DNA from: Nematopogon swammerdamellus
Lineage: Eukaryota; Arthropoda; Insecta; Lepidoptera; Adelidae
Direction: 5' to 3'
Assembly (NCBI GenBank): GCA_946902875.1
Contig: OX336349.1
Span: 7,525,891 to 7,589,890, forward strand
DNA length: 64,000 bases
Shown here: in pieces, positions 1 to 9,290 of the stretch
Numbering within the stretch: position 1 is the first letter of the stretch
How the letters are laid out: each line of letters opens with the position of its first letter
Position numbers and translations under genes: made by a program
The notes under the pieces: model-generated
The model's input: the letters and a program-made list of their open reading frames with translations, nothing else
The model's database searches: none
What the model was told of the DNA's origin: nothing

Positions 1-260
1 GGAGTGGACAAAGGCTAGAAGTACTGTAGTAGATATATTATTAGAATAGAACAGAAAATTATTTATTGCTACAAGAACATTCAACAGTAACAAGCACATT
101 AGAACATTTTCACAAGGTGTAAAGGCCGACTTATTCCTTATAGATATTTTTTCCATTCAACCTTTGGATGTTTGAGATTCGAATACTATAGTGGAATGTA
201 AGTAGGTATTATCAAAAGAGTTGAACGTGAAAATTGAAGATAAAATAATGATATTAATAC
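1..260 (-). repeat. LINE-H 3' tail fragment
   Basis: This matches, in the same orientation, 35662-35935 and part of 51919-52008, and in reverse 59880-60092. Read on the minus strand it ends in an AATAAA-like signal followed by a short A/T simple tail, as expected for the 3' UTR of a non-LTR retrotransposon. No coding part is present, so the LINE clade cannot be told. The outermost part (about 8-90) is also shared with 51919-52008, so the repeat unit extends beyond the LINE tail there. Confidence 0.6.
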
Positions 261-631
261 CTACTTATTAATAATAAACGGTTAATAAATAGCCATAGTG
301 TTATTAATACATATAAATCAATCAATCAATCAATACTAATAATAAATCTGTAAGGGATGGTCATGGAGTAAGTTACTCTGTTTTAGGAAATATTGAGTTT
401 GTAGCCTCTATGTATGATACTAAAGCTAAATTGACTATTTTTAGAAATCTTTTCTGTATGTATGTATGTATGTATGTATGTATGTTCCGCCATAACTCTT
501 AAAGTCATCATCCGAATTCGATGAAACTTAGTACAAGCACATTCTACTATACGGGACACAGGATAGGCTAACTAAAATTCACTTCCGGCCACGCTAAGAT
601 GTGGCTCCCATACAAATCGAATCGAAATAAA

Positions 632-735
632 AGCGGCGCGGCGCGGCGGCGGTTGGTGGCGGCTAGCTGCGGAGGCTGGTGGCGGCGGGGGAGGCGCGGG
701 GCGCGGCACGGGGTGCGGTCTGGCGGAGCGCGGTG
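632..735. other. GC-rich block inside left arm
   Basis: About 100 bases of G/C-rich, GGCG-repeat sequence in an otherwise AT-rich arm; mirrored at 6665-6765. Rep-D at 54040-54190 has a GC-rich block at the equivalent place, so it is a feature of the element family rather than a promoter island. A 72-codon open frame crosses it but looks fortuitous. Confidence 0.7.
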
Positions 736-1026
736 TGTGTATGCATTGTCTCGAGCAGAGTATCTTATTTAATTCGATTCATAATATTATGTAGGTTTAC
801 TTCGTTAGGTATCTATTTGATTAATTTTAGGTGCAAAGTGTTGTTGCAAGTCGATGTTAGCGGATATTTACTTAACTGGAGTTCCTATTTGATTTAAGTT
901 ATTTGATCGTATGTTTATTATATTGTACGTACGTAGTGTAGTACCTACGCGCGCAATATTAACGAAAAGATTCTTATTTTTACCCGCCTACGGCGAAGCG
1001 AAAAGGAGAGTTATGTGTTTGACCGG

Positions 1027-1211
1027 TATGTATGTATGTATGTTTGTATGTATGTATGTATGTATGTATGTATGTATGTATGTATGTATGTATGTATGTA
1101 TGTATGTATGTATGTATGTATGTATGTATGTATGTGTGTATGTATTTATGTATGTATGTATGTATGTATGTATGTATGTATGTATGTATGTATGTATGTA
1201 TGTATGTATGT
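1027..1211 (+). repeat. (TATG)n microsatellite, left arm
   Basis: Roughly 46 TATG units with a few interruptions (TTTG, TGTG, TTTA). It creates long open frames of repeating Y-V-C-M residues on the plus strand and H-T-Y-I on the minus strand; these are not genes. The same interruptions appear in mirror order in the right arm, showing common origin. Confidence 0.95.
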
Positions 1212-1544
1212 TCATCTGTTTCCTCATAACTTCGAAACTACTTATCATAATTTGACAAATGAGGTATCGTTGGATGCGTCTTGACGCTGGTTATAGGCTA
1301 TGTGATGTCCCATAAAATTGGATATGGTGCCCTCTAAAGGACATAAAGTCAAGTAATGATGCCGTGTTGGGTATCAAATGAAAGGGCTTAATTAACACAT
1401 TTCAAAAATTTATATATTGTTAGCTGTTGCTTTCGGATTTGCTTGCATGCATCCGATAATTGGGAATAATTTCTAAAATCACGCCTCACTCCAAACCTAC
1501 CCAAAATACATCATACTAATATTATAAACGCGAAAGTTTGTGAA

Positions 1545-2410
1545 TGAGTGGCGTTCAGGAAGACGATATACCTGCTCAAAGAAAGTAAGAAACTAATGGC
1601 GAGGCCGAAGGCCGAGCTGCGTTCGGGAAGACTATAAACCTTCTCAAAGAAAGTAAGTAACAAAAGGCGAGGCCGAAGGCCGAGCTGCGTTCAGGAAGAC
1701 CCTAAACCTTCTCGAAGAAAGCAAGTAACAAAGAGCGAGGCCGAAGGCCGAGCTGCGTTCAGGAAGAGGATAAACCTTCTCGAAGACTTTCTTTGAAAAG
1801 GTTATCCTCTTCCTGAACGCAGCTCGGCCTTCGGCCTCGCCCATAATTACTTACTGTCTTCGAGAAGGTTTATCGTTTTCCTGAACGCAGCTCGGCCTTC
1901 GGCCTCGCCCTCTGTTACTTACTTTCTTCGAAAAGGTTACCCTCATCCTGAACGAAGCTCGGCCTTCGGCCTCGCCCTTTGTTACTTTCTTTCTTAAAGA
2001 TGGTTTATCCTCTTCCTGAACGCAGCTCGGCCTTCGGCCTCACCCATAGTTACTTACTGTCTTCGAGAAGGTTTATCGTCTTCCTGAACGCAGCTCGGCC
2101 TTCGGCCTCGCCCTTTGTTACTTACTTTCTTCGAGAAGTTTTATGGTATTCCTGAACGCAGCTCGGCCTTCGGCCTCGCCCTCTGTTACTTACTTTCTTT
2201 GAAAAGGTTATCCTCTTCCTGAACGCAGCTCGGCCTTCGGCCTCGCCCATAGTTACTTCCTGTCGTCGAGAAGGTTTATCGTCTTCCTGAACGCAACTCC
2301 GCCTTCGGCCTCAAAAAGTAACTCACTTTCTTCGAGACGGTTTATCGTTTACCTGAACCCAGCTCGCCCTTAGTTACTAGCCTGAACCCAGCTCGCCCTT
2401 AGTTCTTCCT
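1545..2410. repeat. 68-bp minisatellite with internal orientation flip (left arm)
   Basis: Units contain GAGGCCGAAGGCCGAGC followed by TGCGTTCAGGAAGA and a spacer ending AAAGTAAGTAAC. Three plus-orientation units start at about 1601, 1669 and 1737 (exact 68-bp spacing). The orientation then reverses near 1786, and about eight reverse-orientation units of 66-72 bp follow to about 2310, with degenerate half units to 2410. Each unit core can form a small GGCC-GAA-GGCC hairpin. Confidence 0.92.
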
Positions 2411-3403
2411 TTGAAATACGAATTTCACGCGAGCGAAGCCGCGGGCAAAAGCTAGTTACAAATAAATATATACATATGTACATAGTACATACATACTTTA
2501 TGTATGACATACATTATGTATGACAAATTATAAAATTTATGATTTATGTATAATAAAGTTGAAATATCTAACCTCGACATAATCAGCATTGTAACATTAC
2601 CTATTTTCCTAATATACTGCAGCATGTGTTAACTGTTGTTGAACATTGTTCGCAGGTCGATCCGCCGCCGCCAAGCTGTCTACCGCAAATGAGATCATTC
2701 CGAGCTATCACATCCAATCGTTAATAGGTATGCTGACCTTGGCTCAATTTTTACACAAAATCATTTTTATAACTCCATAAAGCATCGGACGGAATCGAGA
2801 CACCGTCGGAATCGAGACTAATGAAATGCTATTGGTTAAATTTGCCTCACCATGGTTGGACAAATCGGTTTTGTAACGGTTTGCTTATCGTGCAAAAGAT
2901 GATGTAGGTACTTATAACCGAATTGGTTCCTTATATCATTCTGAACGACTGTTGTTCCACGACTTTTTAAACTGAGGCAAACAATTTTAGCATCATACAT
3001 TAGATGAATCGAATGGAAAAAATTCAAAATGACTTGTCGCAAAGGCTAAATATTTCACTTCAGAATGAGAAGTCGCAAAACAAATTGTTCAAAATTACGA
3101 AAAGAAGATGGTAAGAGATATTTTGCTGACGATCATCTTTTCAAATCACACGAAAAACAATAACCATTAAAAATCGCAACCGCATGATTGATCTCGAAAC
3201 TGTACGCCCATTATCATAGAAGATTCTTCGGCACGAGACGATGATTCACGATGAAATGAAGCCATCTTAAACCGTTTATTGATGTAATACTTTTACAAAG
3301 CATTCATATCTTTTTCTCTACGTTGTTGTTTAAAATTCAACGCATGCCCGTCTGTCCATGTGTGTCTTTTTTTGTATAACTCAAAAACAGTTCTAGTAAA
3401 CTA

Positions 3404-3768
3404 TACAGGGTGTCTTATGACCATAGGTCATAAAACAAACCAGGTACTCCTGAGCCTATTTGGAGCAAAAAAGTTAGATGACATTTTGTTCTACGGTGAA
3501 CTTTTTTTTCCATACTAAACTAAATAAAGACACTCCATTTACGAAATGCTCCCGTGTGAATAGACCGATGAACATGTGCGGGCGTCGACAATACACAGAG
3601 CGGAGCGGCAACGTCGCGATGTAGCGAGCGTCGGGTCGCTCGCTAAATTTAATTAATAACTACTTAATTAAGGCACATCTGACAAAACTTTACTGGGCCT
3701 TTTAGACTTAAAATTAGTCAAGGAATCACTGGTTTGCTTTATGACTTATTGTCATAAAACATCCTGCA
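3404..3768. mobile_element. MITE-like element, TIR starting ACAGGGTGT
   Basis: The left end ACAGGGTGTCTTATGACC and the reverse complement of the right end (GCAGGATGTTTTATGACA) match over about 33 bases with several mismatches. The element is 365 bp and non-coding, so it would be a non-autonomous DNA transposon. A short GC-rich centre lies at 3565-3645. The superfamily cannot be assigned. Confidence 0.55.
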
Positions 3769-3861
3769 TAATACGGTGTTCACCTATACATTGTTGGCTA
3801 CATAACATAACCCTTTTGTTAACAGAGACAGAGATCACAGTCGGAGAAAACTCCTAACCCT

Positions 3862-4017
3862 TAAAAAGTAAAAAATAATTTCCGTTTACTTCTTAAAAGA
3901 GTCGGGGGACGCTAAGTACATAAATTCCCCCGCAGCTCTAAGTTTTATATCTTATTTACTTAGCGGTCCCCCGACTCCTTCAAGTAAGTAAACGGAAATT
4001 ATTTTTTAATTTTTAAC
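3862..4017. mobile_element. palindromic MITE (about 155 bp)
   Basis: Arms of about 60 bases are near reverse complements: the left arm contains AAATAATTTCCGTTTACTT and GAGTCGGGGGACGCTAAGTA, and the right arm mirrors both. The centre is AT-rich. The AAGTAAGTAAACGG-like arm resembles the palindromic element at 58733-58862, so this is probably one MITE family. Confidence 0.75.
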
Positions 4018-4139
4018 GGTCGGGGTTTTATTTGTAATTGAACCTTTATTTCAAGCATTTTTAAAAATACCCCATGCCAATCGGTCCACTTTTTAAAATA
4101 ATAAATTTTTTCATTAGTTAATTCCTTGATTAAAAACAT

Positions 4140-4310
4140 AGATAACAACCATCCCGCTTTCTAAAATAAATCGGCTTTCTAATAAAAAAACCGCATCCAA
4201 ATCGACCCATCCGTTTGGGAGCTACGATGCCATAGACAGACACACCCGTACACACACATGTTAAACTTATAACACCCCTCTTTTTGCGTCGGGGGTTAAA
4301 AATTATTGTA
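4140..4310 (-). repeat. Rep-E copy
   Basis: Contains GCTTTCTAATAAAAAAACCG followed by CATCCAAATCG and a GACAGACACAC tract. The reverse orientation of the same order is found at 58500-58625. The family is dispersed and non-coding. Confidence 0.6.
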
Positions 4311-4937
4311 AGATTTGCCATTAAAGTCCTCAAACATAATACTATAATAAAACTTTGACTCAACTTTAACACGAGCGTAGCCATGGGCACGCAAGAGATG
4401 TTTTACACACCATGCAGTCCGAGGAACCTCAATAAAATAGTACAGCCGTCTAGAAAAATGTTATCCACAATAATGGGCGGTGGTCACGCCATTTGGATCG
4501 TCTCGTTGCGTCGTCGTCGTACGTAGTAGTTCCATCTCAGCAACATCTGGTGTATTGGAACGCCTTGGTAATTATTGTGGCACGTGGCCATAATATTCTG
4601 TTATTTGGTTGTTTTCGGAGCGATTACGTCCGCGCATCGGACGGTAGAGTCGGTATAGAAAATTATTTATTTTTTAAAGGACTCGGGTTTAGCTTTGAAG
4701 AAGAAGAAGAAGTAACGTTAGAAAGATGGGTTAAAATTGCAGATCGCTGTGGAGTAAATAATCGCAAAGAAATGGCCTTGTTGAAATAAGTATTTATTGG
4801 GCCATACACATTTTCCAGAGAAAAAAAACAATCGAAGGGAAACTTACATGACAGCGAGTTCGTTAAAATTCTTAAAAAAATATTATAAACTAGCTTTTGC
4901 CCGCGGCTTCGCTCGCGTGAAATTCGTATTTCAAAGG

Positions 4938-5800
4938 AAGAACTAAGGGCGAGCTGGGTTCAGGCTAGTAACTAAGGGCGAGCTGGGTTCAGGTAAACGA
5001 TAAACCGTCTCGAAGAAAGTGAGTTACTTTTTGAGGCCGAAGGCGGAGTTGCGTTCAGGAAGACGATAAACCTTCTCGACGACAGGAAGTAACTATGGGC
5101 GAGGCCGAAGGCCGAGCTGCGTTCAGGAAGAGGATAACCTTTTCAAAGAAAGTAAGTAACAGAGGGCGAGGCCGAAGGCCGAGCTGCGTTCAGGAATACC
5201 ATAAAACTTCTCGAAGAAAGTAAGTAACAAAGGGCGAGGCCGAAGGCCGAGCTGCGTTCAGGAAGACGATAAACCTTCTCGAAGACAGTAAGTAACTATG
5301 GGTGAGGCCGAAGGCCGAGCTGCGTTCAGGAAGAGGATAAACCATCTTTAAGAAAGAAAGTAACAAAGGGCGAGGCCGAAGGCCGAGCTTCGTTCAGGAT
5401 GAGGGTAACCTTTTCGAAGAAAGTAAGTAACAGAGGGCGAGGCCGAAGGCCGAGCTGCGTTCAGGAAAACGATAAACCTTCTCGAAGACAGTAAGTAATT
5501 ATGGGCGAGGCCGAAGGCCGAGCTGCGTTCAGGAAGAGGATAACCTTTTCAAAGAAAGTCTTCGAGAAGGTTTATCCTCTTCCTGAACGCAGCTCGGCCT
5601 TCGGCCTCGCTCTTTGTTACTTGCTTTCTTCGAGAAGGTTTAGGGTCTTCCTGAACGCAGCTCGGCCTTCGGCCTCGCCTTTTGTTACTTACTTTCTTCG
5701 AGAAGGTTTATAGTCTTCCCGAACGCAGCTCGGCCTTCGGCCTCGCCATTAGTTTCTTACTTTCTTTGAGCAGGTATATCGTCTTCCTGAACGCCACTCA
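4938..5800. repeat. 68-bp minisatellite with internal flip (right arm)
   Basis: Mirror image of 1545-2410: about eight plus-orientation units (GAGGCCGAAGGCCGAGC) from about 5035 to 5530, a flip near 5562, then three reverse-orientation units to about 5760. The flip point and individual variant units are retained in both arms. Confidence 0.92.
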
Positions 5801-6134
5801 TTCACAAACTTTCGCGTTTATAATATTAGTATGATGTATTTTGGGTAGGTTTGGAGTGAGGCGTGATTTTAGAAATTATTCCCAATTATCGGATGCATGC
5901 AAGCAAATCCGAAAGCAACAGCTAACAATATATAAATTTTTGAAATGTGTTAATTAAGCCCTTTCATTTGATACCCAACACGGCATCATTACTTGACTTT
6001 ATGTCCTTTAGAGGGCACCATATCCAATTTTATGGGACATCACATAGCCTATAACCAGCGTCAAGACGCATCCAACGATACCTCATTTGTCAAATTATGA
6101 TAAGTAGTTTCGAAGTTATGAGGAAACAGATGAA

Positions 6135-6375
6135 CATACATACATACATACATACATACATACATACATACATACATACATACATACATACATACATACA
6201 TACATACATACATACATACATACATACATACATACATACATAAATACATACACACATACATACATACATACATACATACATACATACATACATACATACA
6301 TACATACATACATACATACATACATACATACATACATACATACATACATACATACAAACATACATACATACATAC
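6135..6375 (-). repeat. (CATA)n microsatellite, right arm
   Basis: About 60 CATA units, mirror of 1027-1211 but about 56 bases longer. The long open frames across it (Y-V-C-M repeats on the minus strand) are artefacts of the repeat. Confidence 0.95.
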
Positions 6376-6987
6376 CGGTCAAACACATAACTCTCCTTTT
6401 CGCTTCGCCGTAGGCGGGTAAAAATAAGAATCTTTTCGTTAATATTGCGCGCGTAGGTACTACACTACGTACGTACAATATAATAAACATACGATCAAAT
6501 AACTTAAATCAAATAGGAACTCCAGTTAAGTAAATATCCGCTAACATCGACTTGCAACAACACTTTGCACCTAAAATTAATCAAATAGATACCTAACGAA
6601 GTAAACCTACATAATATTATGAATCGAATTAAATAAGATACTCTGCTCGAGACAATGCATACACACACCGCGCTCCGCCAGACCGCACCCCGTGCCGCGC
6701 CCCGCGCCTCCCCCGCCGCCACCAGCCTCCGCAGCTAGCCGCCACCAACCGCCGCCGCGCCGCGCCGCTTTTATTTCGATTCGATTTGTATGGGAGCCAC
6801 ATCTTAGCGTGGCCGGAAGTGAATTTTAGTTAGCCTATCCTGTGTCCCGTATAGTAGAATGTGCTTGTACTAAGTTTCATCGAATTCGGATGATGACTTT
6901 AAGAGTTATGGCGGAACATACATACATACATACATACATACATACAGAAAAGATTTCTAAAAATCGTCAATTTAGCTTTAGTATCAT

Positions 6988-7164
6988 ACATAGAGGCTAC
7001 AAACTCAATATTTCCTAAAACAGAGTAACTTACTCCATGACCATCCCTTACAGATTTATTATTAGTATTGATGATTGATACATAGAGGCTACAAACTCAA
7101 TATTTCCTAAAACAGAGTAACTTACTCCATGACCATCCCTTACAGATTTATTATTAGTATTGAT
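6988..7164. repeat. 92-bp tandem duplication at outer edge of right arm
   Basis: The terminal segment of the right arm (TAGAGGCTACAAACTCAATA through GATTTATTATTAGTATTGAT) occurs twice in direct orientation, starting at 6991 and 7083. The left arm has only one copy. Confidence 0.92.
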
Positions 7165-7183
7165 AGTATAATATAAAGTAACT

Positions 7184-7535
7184 TGTGGGGTCGGTACTTA
7201 AAAAGAATATCCCCACTGCATCTCTCCCCATGCATGTCGTAAAAGGCGACTAAGGGATAAGGACAAGATGCCGTGCTAAAGGGCGACAGGCTCGCCACCT
7301 CTCACCTTGGTACGGTACTACGGTACTTCCACCGAGTCATGCAGCAGTTGGGTCTTCGTGCCTTACTTGCTGCTTGATCGATTTAATCTTGTTCGAATAC
7401 TTTGCGAAACGTGGTGGTCGGTGTTGTGCTGTAATTGGCCAGGGTACTTGCAGCGCAACACCGATTACTCTGCTTACCCCGATTATCGGGATTCAGCGTG
7501 TGTGATATGTATGTATGTATGTATAATGTAACTTA
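7184..7535 (+). repeat. Rep-B, near full length
   Basis: Starts GGTCGGTACTTAAAAAG, then CACTGCATCTCTCCCC, GTCGTAAAAGGCGACTAAGG, a segment with GGTGTTGTGCTGTAATT, and ends in GTATGTATGTATG. About nine copies or fragments share this order in the window. The short length, lack of coding and simple-sequence tail suggest a SINE or other non-autonomous element. Start and end are defined only by comparison among copies. The open frame 7307-7531 is a by-product. Confidence 0.8.
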
Positions 7536-7665
7536 AATTAAATAAATAAAAATAATAGTTCAATTCTCTATTGCACACAATTCCTTCATGTATTCTTGTT
7601 ATACCTAAAGGAAACATACAGAAGAACAGCATAAATATACAGAGAGAAACAAAAGAACATACATA

Positions 7666-7790
7666 GCGTCACGTCTGTTTCCCGGTGGGGTAGGCAGAGA
7701 CAACGGATCTCCACGTACACCATGCATGAAGAACATTATGAGAGTGGAAGAGGCGACAGAGGTGTATCAGGGTTGTGGCACAAAAGAACA
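7666..7790. mobile_element. LINE-M 3' fragment with 5' inversion
   Basis: 7666-7716 is the reverse complement of the 3' end seen at 10010-10070 (GTGGAGATCCGTTGTCTCTG then GCCTACCCCA). The adjoining 7726-7782 carries the upstream part in plus orientation; its frame reads EEATEVYQGCGT against KTVAEVCQDRGT at 9973. Read on the minus strand, the 5' portion is inverted relative to the 3' portion, as produced by twin priming during LINE integration. Confidence 0.7.
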
Positions 7791-8190
7791 AAAGCTTACA
7801 AAGGCTGAATTGTCACTAGTACCTGTTTCTTCCAGCCGACCTTTTAAATTATATATAACCTTTTATCACATGTCATGTTACAAAATGCTTTACAATTTTT
7901 TTTAATAATCTTTTTTACTTTCTTTGCAATCACACAGACCATACGATGTAGTTTAGATTTTGTTGTGGACGGTGTGTGTCGCCTCAGCCCGCGTCGGTAC
8001 ACATCCACAAAGCACATGAGAGGTTTAATCATAGACATTTGGATCGTGATTACTTTAACGATAAAATAATCACAGCTGATTAACATTGCGAAAATGTGTA
8101 CGAGCAGGTACTCCCAATAGCCAACTGTCGTATCTTGCACAATAGAACATCTGTCCTAACGTGTGGTTTTCGTGTCAATGTCTTGACTTT
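7791..8190. other. no recognisable feature
   Basis: AT-rich sequence with short overlapping open frames on both strands and no known motif or internal repeat partner. Confidence 0.6.
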
Positions 8191-8194
8191 TTTT

Positions 8195-8760
8195 TTATAT
8201 CATTTTTTTATGAAACCAGTATGGTTTGTTGTACCGAGGGGCCAGAGGTGTTTGAAACAGTACAATTCATCTCACATGCTGCTTCACCGTTCGGAACCGG
8301 TGTAAAACTGTAGGTCCCTTTCCTTGCCTCTTACTAGGTGCTAGGCTCAAATTGTAGCCGACTGGGTTGGTCCCACCGTACTGCATGTAAGATGGCCGCA
8401 TAGCAGCCTCGGTTGTGTTCTTCTCTAGTCCAGTATAGCCAGCAATCCAGGGAAGTCTCCGGTATGGCACCTACCTTCTCGGAGGTGATATTGGCTGGTG
8501 GGAGCATGGCTTTGGCTCCTCCGACTCAGCCATCCATACCGGATTACATAAACAAATCTCACCTAGCGAAATCACGTTCAGCGACACCTTACCAGCAGAT
8601 TTGTTGACTATTGAAGCGCTATCTTGTCAATACGACGTTGAAAATATCTATAAACACTCCCCGGTAGACAATTCCACACTCTAGCGGTGCGACAGAGGAA
8701 CGATTTTGAGAAACGATGCGTTCCCAAAAGCCCAGCAGCGTACCAGCCCGAAAAATAGAA
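8195..8760 (-). mobile_element. degenerate LINE-K 3' end, split by a SINE-A
   Basis: 8219-8275 (CCGAGGGGCCAGAGGTG) and 8545-8760 (CACCTAGCGAAATCACG, TCCACACTCTAGCGGTGCGA) match consecutive parts of LINE-K at 61305-61640 and 37365-37530. The minus strand would encode the LINE C-terminus (Arg-Ser-x-x-Trp-Asn-like block), but frames are broken. About 220 bp between the two parts is a SINE-A insertion. Confidence 0.7.
8288..8510 (+). repeat. SINE-A copy, degenerate, inside LINE-K
   Basis: Follows the SINE-A body order: GTAAAACTGTAGGTCCCTTT, ACTAGGTGCTAGG, GGTTGGTCCCACCG, CAGTATAGCCAGC, GGTATGGCACCTA. It is more diverged than other copies, so probably old. No poly-A end is clear. Confidence 0.65.
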
Positions 8761-8969
8761 AGAAAAAAATAGTACCTACATGGAAAGAAACAAGAAAATT
8801 CAAATGTGCACAAAGAGTACTTTATCATGAGACGTAACTTCTTCCAGTTAGCCCTGGAATATAATCGTGAAGAAACAACATTTTGTAAAACTATTATTGT
8901 CTAAACTAATATTTTTAATTACTTATTACCTTTTAATTTCAAACGAAGTAAGCAAGTAATACGTTTATC

Positions 8970-8996
8970 TCGTTGTGATTAAACTAATCACAACGA
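8970..8996. other. 12-bp perfect hairpin
   Basis: TCGTTGTGATTA and TAATCACAACGA form a perfect inverted repeat separated by 3 bases. No U-tract follows in a way that suggests a Pol III terminator, and its role is unknown. Confidence 0.6.
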
Positions 8997-9044
8997 AATA
9001 TCAAATAAATAAATTTGTTAACGTTGTGGTTATAAATTATTGGC

Positions 9045-9079
9045 ACCGAAATTGTTACAACATGTGTAACAATTTCGGT
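9045..9079. other. 15-bp perfect hairpin
   Basis: ACCGAAATTGTTACA and TGTAACAATTTCGGT pair perfectly around a 5-base loop (ACATG). It lies 50 bp from another perfect hairpin (8970-8996). It could be the remains of a palindromic MITE. Confidence 0.65.
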
Positions 9080-9175
9080 AAACTCCAGTATAAAAATTGT
9101 AAAAATAAATTCAAAATAGCTATGACATCCTTACGTTTACACCGTCTCAGGTTACATCTAATCTTCAGTTATTTG

Positions 9176-9290
9176 TCGGTTACAGTGACATTTCTCATAC
9201 ATTTGACAGGAGATAACTGACAGCCTCATTGTAGCCGAAGATGGTGAAAATGTTCGATTTATTCATAGTTTGTCCACTCAATGTACTTTC
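9176..9290 (+). repeat. Rep-J copy
   Basis: Shares GTGACATTTCTCATAC and GTAGCCGAAGATGGTGAAAA in the same order with 36236-36330, and more weakly with 18430-18860 and 37020-37070. Non-coding dispersed repeat of unknown class. Confidence 0.55.

Larger units (their letters stand above)
329..2457 (+). repeat. left arm of giant inverted repeat
   Basis: This stretch is the near-perfect reverse complement of 4888-7078. From outside in, both arms contain a unique edge, a short (TATG)n, a GC-rich block, a long (TATG)n, a segment starting like lepidopteran repeats (ACTAATATTATAAACGCG at about 1514), a 68-bp minisatellite and the terminus GCCGCGGGCAAAAGCTAG. Differences I could see are few: for example one base near 440 versus 6965, and the lengths of the microsatellite tracts. 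The outer part is homologous to Rep-D at 53805-54436. No transposase is visible. Confidence 0.93.
2458..4887. other. spacer (loop) between palindrome arms
   Basis: Single-copy-looking AT-rich DNA between the inverted arms. It holds two MITE-like inverted repeats (3404-3768 and 3862-4017) and a Rep-E copy (4140-4310). No transposase or recognisable protein is encoded. The longest open frame, 4493-4789 (98 codons), contains no motif I know. 2458-3400 shows nothing else I can identify. Confidence 0.7.
4888..7078 (-). repeat. right arm of giant inverted repeat
   Basis: Reverse-complement partner of 329-2457. The parts occur in exact mirror order, including the internal minisatellite flip, so the arms arose by inverted duplication or gene conversion rather than by two independent insertions of related repeats. 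The arm is about 60 bp longer than its partner, mostly because the long CATA tract is longer. It begins with CTAGCTTTTGCCCGCGG at 4890. Confidence 0.93.

Noticed and set aside
911..1284. Several open frames of 65-124 codons over the TATG/CATA tracts (also 6061-6490)
   Set aside because: They consist almost wholly of a four-residue repeat forced by the tetranucleotide; they exist in several frames and on both strands, so they are not genes.
1545..2410. CRISPR-like array in the palindrome arm
   Set aside because: Regular repeats of 68 bp with no unique spacers, orientation reversal in the middle, and a eukaryotic context; this is a minisatellite.
4493..4789. 98-codon frame in the palindrome spacer as a transposase or host gene
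   Set aside because: No recognisable motif, the acidic run EEEEE comes from a GAA repeat, and there is no partner elsewhere.
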